This document shows positions 60,344 through 64,000 of a stretch of 64,000 nt of DNA, in pieces. The notes under the pieces were generated by a model that saw nothing but the letters and a program-made list of their open reading frames with translations, did no database searches and was not told the origin of the DNA. The position numbers and the translations under genes are program-made. The DNA comes from a virus. Every line of letters starts with the position of its first letter. The stretch's first letter is position 1. The stretch is taken from positions 68,402 to 132,401 of the IMG/VR virus record IMGVR_UViG_3300029319_000005; one strand, 5' to 3'.

Positions 60344-61968
60344 TATTCATTTACTCCCTTTGGTAATCCTAAAAGTATCTTCGTTTCTTTAGAACCGCCA
60401 ATATCCCTTATATACCAACCATTATAATTAGGATATTTACCTTCAGGATGACCACCTAGCCATGTTATTTCTTTACCTAACACTCTTTCGACATCTTCTT
60501 GACTATCCACAAACGGGACACCGTACTTGGTTATCATAATGTGAGCAATTGCTTTTGACATCTCAGAAAAATATCCAGGAGTATTCAATAATTGCGCTGA
60601 CTTATCTATATAAGCAGTTATAGCTTCTTTGCTTCCATCGTGGCCCGCAACAGTCATCTTTTTGCCTGCTGGCTTGTTAGAAGACACGCGCAAAGCGTCT
60701 GGCTCCGGATCAGAGTCTATATCAGTTGCAATGTATTCATCGTATTTGCCCGGTAAATCCGATGCAGATCTTATATTCGAATGTCCACCAATTTTCTTAT
60801 AGGCATTATTTATAAGATTATATAACTCATCGGCTAGGTTTATTTCGCCGCCACGATCTCTAGCAGCAGAAGCAATATCTTCGATAGGTATATCAAGCCA
60901 CTGGCCTTTGGGGGCGTCGTAGTCTGCCCATTTATTTTCATTCAAATTAACTTCTCTTTGAAATAGAAAGTATACAGGCACCTGTTCAAGACCAAGTTCC
61001 TGTGCAATTTGATGTCTATGGTTCCCCTCGCCAATTTTGGCTACACCATTCGATCCAAATTGAATAAGCAAGGGCTCACGTATACCGTTTTCTTTTATGT
61101 CCGCCCTTAACTCTTCGTATTTGCCAGTTTTTATTCTACGTAGCCGGTCCTTAACGTACTCTCTGTAAGGGGCGAGTTCTTCAGTTGGGTAATAAACGGG
61201 ATCACTGGAATCGACGTTACTTTCCATGATAGTACCTCGATTTTCAACCCAACATTTTAAAAGCTGTTCAATGGAAGGAGGATTATTTTTATTAATTGTA
61301 TAATACGCTTTGCCATAAGGGTCTATTTCGGGACAAACAAAGTTATCTCTTCCGACATCATCGTATGTAAACGATTCATTCAAAAACTTCCGCCAATCTA
61401 CTCTCCCTACTAGTTGTAAGATCTTGGCAACGTTTTTGTGACTGTTTGGCTGAGCAATAATTTTATAAGCCTTTAAGTCAGCATTTGCCTTTTGGGCCAA
61501 AAATGCCCTGTGGTTCCCATCAGTAACTTCACCATTTTCATCAATAGTAATGGGAGGAAATTTGGAAAAATCAACTTCGCGTGGGTCGGCTGGATTATTT
61601 CTAAAATAGAGCGCATCTTTCCCGGCGGCTTTATCTTTGATGTATTGTTGATATTTTCTCTCTCGTTCTTTTACCGCCTCATCTGATATTTTATAATCAC
61701 TTGGACTTACTAAAAACGGGCCTTCTAAAATATATTTGTCTATGCCATGTATAAATCGTTTCAATTCTGGGTATGAGTCACGACCTTCGTTGTAATGATA
61801 ATCTAATAATCGCTTTTGCTTTGGGAACATGCCTATTAATAGTTGGTGGATTTCGTTAGCTTTTTTGGGATCTCGCAAAGCATTACCTACATTTTCCCAA
61901 TCACTAGTTTTCATCGAATGGATCTCTTCATTCAAAAACTTCCGCCACTCTGTTAGTAGTTTTTTCAT
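60343..61968 (-). CDS. three-domain protein: tandem ParB-like domains plus C-terminal domain, with internal W-R motif
   Basis: 541 aa. The leader MKKLLTEWRKFLNEE (LNE 12-14) precedes a first ParB/Srx-like domain (about 60-180; ITIDENGEVTDGNHRAFLAQ). The motif DWRKFLNES recurs at 191-199 (LNE 196-198), followed by a second ParB-like domain (about 240-335; GVAKIGEGNHRHQIAQELGL). A third LNE (342-344) precedes the C-terminal domain (345-541; WADYDAPKGQWLDI, MTVAGHDGSKEAI, GKYPNYNGWYIRDIGG), which I recall from marine phage proteins; it might be acetyltransferase-like but this is not certain. Three domains, each preceded by LNE. Confidence 0.65.
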   Translation of the reverse strand: MKKLLTEWRKFLNEEIHSMKTSDWENVGNALRDPKKANEIHQLLIGMFPKQKRLLDYHYNEGRDSYPELKRFIHGIDKYILEGPFLVSPSDYKISDEAVKERERKYQQYIKDKAAGKDALYFRNNPADPREVDFSKFPPITIDENGEVTDGNHRAFLAQKANADLKAYKIIAQPNSHKNVAKILQLVGRVDWRKFLNESFTYDDVGRDNFVCPEIDPYGKAYYTINKNNPPSIEQLLKCWVENRGTIMESNVDSSDPVYYPTEELAPYREYVKDRLRRIKTGKYEELRADIKENGIREPLLIQFGSNGVAKIGEGNHRHQIAQELGLEQVPVYFLFQREVNLNENKWADYDAPKGQWLDIPIEDIASAARDRGGEINLADELYNLINNAYKKIGGHSNIRSASDLPGKYDEYIATDIDSDPEPDALRVSSNKPAGKKMTVAGHDGSKEAITAYIDKSAQLLNTPGYFSEMSKAIAHIMITKYGVPFVDSQEDVERVLGKEITWLGGHPEGKYPNYNGWYIRDIGGSKETKILLGLPKGVNE

Positions 61969-61970
61969 TC
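61931..61970. repeat. 40-bp direct repeat, copy 2
   Basis: Identical over 40 bases to 57997-58036; it covers the start of the tandem ParB-like gene. A partial third copy (21 identical bases: positions about 61375-61395 against 61927-61947) lies inside the same gene and encodes the internal RKFLNE, consistent with fusion or recombination between leader sequences. Confidence 0.9.
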
Positions 61971-62384
61971 GTATACCACGCTCATTCCCATAGAAGTCTC
62001 TGTTGACTTGCCAGAGTTTCTACCAAGCGCGTGCAAGACTTCAATTGGATCATATCCAACTATTATTCTATCGTTAACAACAAATAGTGGAATAGCGTTT
62101 AATGTGCCTTCGTATCCTATCTGTTTTGCGATCAACTTAAGTTGTTCTTTAACAGCCTTATTTTCAAAATCTTTTTCAATAAAAGTAACATCGTTATCAA
62201 TTAAAAATTTCTTTGCTGTTTTACACCATCCACACCAAGGAGCAGAATAAAGTATGACAGTATTTTTTGGGATATTTATCTTTTGAACTGTTACTATAAC
62301 GTTCTGTCTTAGAGGTATAGAACTTTCCGGAATACAGGAAGAGGTTAGAAATAAGGAGAGTATTGCTAAAATTATTTTTTTCAA
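61965..62384 (-). CDS. glutaredoxin/thioredoxin-like lipoprotein
   Basis: 139 aa; TTG start preceded by GAGGG. Lipoprotein signal MKKIILAILSLFLTSSCIPE with lipobox LTSSC (Cys about 17). Thioredoxin-fold domain: VILYSAPWCGWCKTAKKFL with the CGWC redox pair at 51-54, and a cis-Pro strand AIPLFVVNDRIIVGYDP (about 97-113), typical of glutaredoxins. A lipid-anchored glutaredoxin is unusual; it would act in the periplasm. Overlaps the ParB-like gene by four bases. Confidence 0.75.
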   Translation of the reverse strand: MKKIILAILSLFLTSSCIPESSIPLRQNVIVTVQKINIPKNTVILYSAPWCGWCKTAKKFLIDNDVTFIEKDFENKAVKEQLKLIAKQIGYEGTLNAIPLFVVNDRIIVGYDPIEVLHALGRNSGKSTETSMGMSVVYE

Positions 62385-62387
62385 TTA

Positions 62388-63587
62388 TTAACCCTCTTTA
62401 TGTTTAAAATAGTTAACTTGTTTTTCTCTCTTTTCCGCGCCCTTTTTTGAATCGTAGCAACCGAGATTACGACCTGTTTTTGCAATCAAACAATACTTTC
62501 CATCTTTCTTTCTAATGACTTCAAATAAGCCTCTTATTATAGCCTCTCTTAACACTTGACGTATTGTAATAGAGCTAGATTCTCTTAAGAGACTCTCAAA
62601 CATCTCAGAGGGATGGTGTTGTCGCGAAATATCTTTACCAGTGATTTTACCCATCCACTGATCCCTAAATTTTCCTGCCAAATCTGCGTCGCTTTTTGAT
62701 GCTCTTTTGGAGTAGTCATTTGGAATTTTAAACTTTTTACCTCCGGGCATTATCACTTCAAGGTCACCCTCCAGGTTAATTTTTTTAGCCACAATCTCGA
62801 CCCAAGTGTCCCAAAGAGACTTCGATACGCTAGCTTCAGTAGTTTTATTCATAGCAGCAATTTGCCTTAAGAACTCGACATACTTCTCAGCCATCTTAAC
62901 TCCGCCTTTTGTAAGCTGATATAAGTTAGAGCTTGTGTCCAGCTTCTTTCCAGCGGTTTTAAAGCCGACACGACCGTCTTTGTCTGTTTTTATTAATTTA
63001 CCTTCAGGATCAAGACCTTTATAAATATTAAGATTGATGCTGTCTATGCATCCTAGTCTACCTATTATTAGCTGTGAAGCAAAGGCTGCTTTTGGCAAGC
63101 CAAGACCCGGAACTCTTAAAAACTTAAGATAAGTATTGAACATTGCCTCTTCTTTTTCGATGCTTCCGGATTTAGCATTATTATATTTGTTTATGTCTGA
63201 CATTATAGAGGAATACATTTTTCCTCGATTGTTCCAAATATAATCGATTGCTCTCTTCCTGAATCCTAGTATTAACATTTTTATAGACTGCGGGAAGTCT
63301 TGGAATTCTTCTCCGGTTAATAGGCCATCATTTTGTTTGATGTATTTCATCAAGATAGGAAATCTTGGAACAACTTCATACCATCTCTGTTGCTGAGTTG
63401 CGATAACGAAAATTAACATTTCTGCTAAATTTTCTGGGCTCTCTTGTGCATAAGAGTTGATGGCGGGATTGTAAATACAAAAGCCACTGTCACCAATGTC
63501 TGCAACATTTAAGACTAGCGGATCCGGTTCGTCGAGTCTGTCTTCTTCTTTTAAGAACCGCTTCCAAGATTCAAGTAGTAATTTCAT
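62388..63587 (-). CDS. HhH-glycosylase-like protein with N-terminal W-R motif and C-terminal module
   Basis: 399 aa. Leader MKLLLESWKRFLKEED (LKE 12-14). A central helical region has FLRVPGLGLPKAAFASQLII then GRLGCIDSINLNIY (about 156-190), like the helix-hairpin-helix of HhH-GPD DNA glycosylases (L-P-G-(V/L)-G-x-K-T-A), with a possible catalytic Asp in CIDS. At the end, LRE (334-336) precedes ITIRQVLREAIIRGLFEVIR, a leader-like helix of the second type, and the module KYCLIAKTGRNLGCYDSKKG common in marine phages. It may act on DNA; no lysine proven. Confidence 0.6.
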   Translation of the reverse strand: MKLLLESWKRFLKEEDRLDEPDPLVLNVADIGDSGFCIYNPAINSYAQESPENLAEMLIFVIATQQQRWYEVVPRFPILMKYIKQNDGLLTGEEFQDFPQSIKMLILGFRKRAIDYIWNNRGKMYSSIMSDINKYNNAKSGSIEKEEAMFNTYLKFLRVPGLGLPKAAFASQLIIGRLGCIDSINLNIYKGLDPEGKLIKTDKDGRVGFKTAGKKLDTSSNLYQLTKGGVKMAEKYVEFLRQIAAMNKTTEASVSKSLWDTWVEIVAKKINLEGDLEVIMPGGKKFKIPNDYSKRASKSDADLAGKFRDQWMGKITGKDISRQHHPSEMFESLLRESSSITIRQVLREAIIRGLFEVIRKKDGKYCLIAKTGRNLGCYDSKKGAEKREKQVNYFKHKEG

Positions 63588-63600
63588 ACTATTAAATAGT
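63588..63600. promoter_or_regulatory. 13-bp palindrome upstream of the HhH gene
   Basis: ACTATTAAATAGT, a perfect palindrome around one central base, directly before the ATG at 63587 and 27 bases after the tmRNA 3' end. AT-rich, so chance cannot be excluded. It could be an operator or a processing hairpin. Confidence 0.25.
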
Positions 63601-63626
63601 ATTTAAATCAATAAGATGACGTAAAA

Positions 63627-63936
63627 TGGTGGAGGTGTCGGGAGTCGAACCCGAGTCCTAAATATATCGAATAAAACGTCGTTCACAAGGTTAGTTGGTT
63701 TTTGGCTCCAACAAGCACAAGACACAAATTCTTTACTATTGGGTAAGGCTAGTAAAGAAGCCTTTATTTGCAGCTTTGGTTAACAAGGTTGCTGCCACCC
63801 CGTGGTTATGCCGCTAGGGCGTAATCAAAAGCAACGTTATCGTTGGCAATTAAAGTTTTGAGTGTTTTTACTGTGCCGCACTCACACAGCCTTGCACATT
63901 CTATTTTCAATACCCAGTCGATACCAATTCACCCCC
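63627..63936 (-). ncRNA. ssrA: tmRNA (ssrA), one-piece
   Basis: 310 bases. The 5' end GGGGGTG pairs with CACCTCC before the encoded ACCA 3' end (one G-T wobble). T-arm TCGGGTTCGACTCCCGA and a D-like loop GAATTGGTATCGACTGGG are standard. Pseudoknot 1 is seen as CTGTG/CACAG interlocked with GAGTG/CACTC. The tag reading frame (63847 down to 63806) encodes ANDNVAFDYALAA then TAA, ending in the ALAA degron recognised by ClpXP. With SmpB, tmRNA rescues stalled ribosomes and tags their products. CCA is encoded. Phage tmRNAs are known but uncommon. Confidence 0.95.
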
Positions 63937-63941
63937 GTGTT

Positions 63942-64000
63942 TTAGCACTTGCCGGAACAATTTGCACACGAGCAGCAGCCGCAACAGCAGCAGCAATGGC
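63942..64000 (-). CDS. C-terminal fragment of a Cys-rich protein
   Basis: Frame entering from the right edge and ending in TAA at 63942: HCCCCCGCCSCANCSGKC, with 11 Cys in 18 residues. The stop lies five bases before the tmRNA 5' end. Such Cys-rich tails occur in small metal-binding peptides. The other two frames give Ala-rich or Leu-rich sequences, so the frame is not certain; the neat stop just before the RNA gene favours this one. Confidence 0.4.
   Translation of the reverse strand, partial: HCCCCCGCCSCANCSGKC

Noticed and set aside
63950-64000. GCAGCAGCAG triplet repeat at the right edge read as a microsatellite
   Set aside because: The opposite strand reads as a Cys-rich protein end closing just before the tmRNA, a simpler explanation.

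Overview
The window is a piece of a large, AT-rich tailed-phage genome with a contractile (myovirus) tail, by its gene content probably a marine T4-related or jumbo phage of a Gram-negative host. The evidence is a T4 gp25-type baseplate protein next to a gp6-type baseplate wedge protein, a gp55-type late sigma factor, PhoH and ClpP homologues, several phage lipoproteins, and many small modular proteins of a kind I recall from marine phage genomes. Almost every gene lies on the minus strand and is tightly packed, often with ATGA, TAATG or TTGA stop/start overlaps. Only two genes are on the plus strand: a lipoprotein trypsin-like protease and a J-domain protein.

Reading in transcription order (right to left), the right end (about 53.4-64 kb) holds a partial Cys-rich peptide, a complete one-piece tmRNA with tag ANDNVAFDYALAA, and a block of accessory genes. 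Seven of these start with the same short amphipathic sequence, of the type MKKLLTEWRKFLxE. It ends in an L-x-E tripeptide, as do the capsid-targeting sequences of T4 internal proteins and Alt. The attached domains include a protein-kinase-like domain, an ADP-ribosyltransferase-like domain, tandem ParB-like domains and a HhH-glycosylase-like domain. My main hypothesis is that these are capsid-packaged proteins processed by a prohead protease and ejected with the DNA. The same L-x-E sites recur at internal domain junctions, as if some of these proteins were polyproteins.

From 45.2 to 53.4 kb there is a mixed early/metabolic block: ClpP-like protease, tRNA-Thr(UGU), a small esterase, a SpoU methyltransferase, a YkuK-type RNase H-fold protein, PIN-PhoH, a metallopeptidase-like protein and a RecB-like nuclease. 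From 28.8 to 45.2 kb there is a glycan cluster of about 17 genes: two GT4 glycosyltransferases, a bimodular GT, WecB epimerase, a GT-D protein, GNAT, a further GT4, PhyH dioxygenase, WbqC, NeuD-type acyltransferase, a propeller glycosidase, a truncated DegT, GT11 fucosyltransferase, UDP-sugar dehydrogenase, NadE, a GDP-mannose 3,5-epimerase-like protein, a cupin and RmlB. It may glycosylate the virion or remodel the host surface.

From 28.7 kb down to 1 come small genes and the late sigma factor, then a late structural block: OB-fold spike/hub protein, two baseplate-associated proteins, a 2,956-aa giant protein, gp25, gp6, a DNRLRE-type protein, a 2,898-aa giant protein with a LamG domain, a 615-aa structural protein and a partial protein running off the left end. 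No intergenic stretch exceeds 300 bases. No IS elements, integrase or CRISPR arrays were seen.
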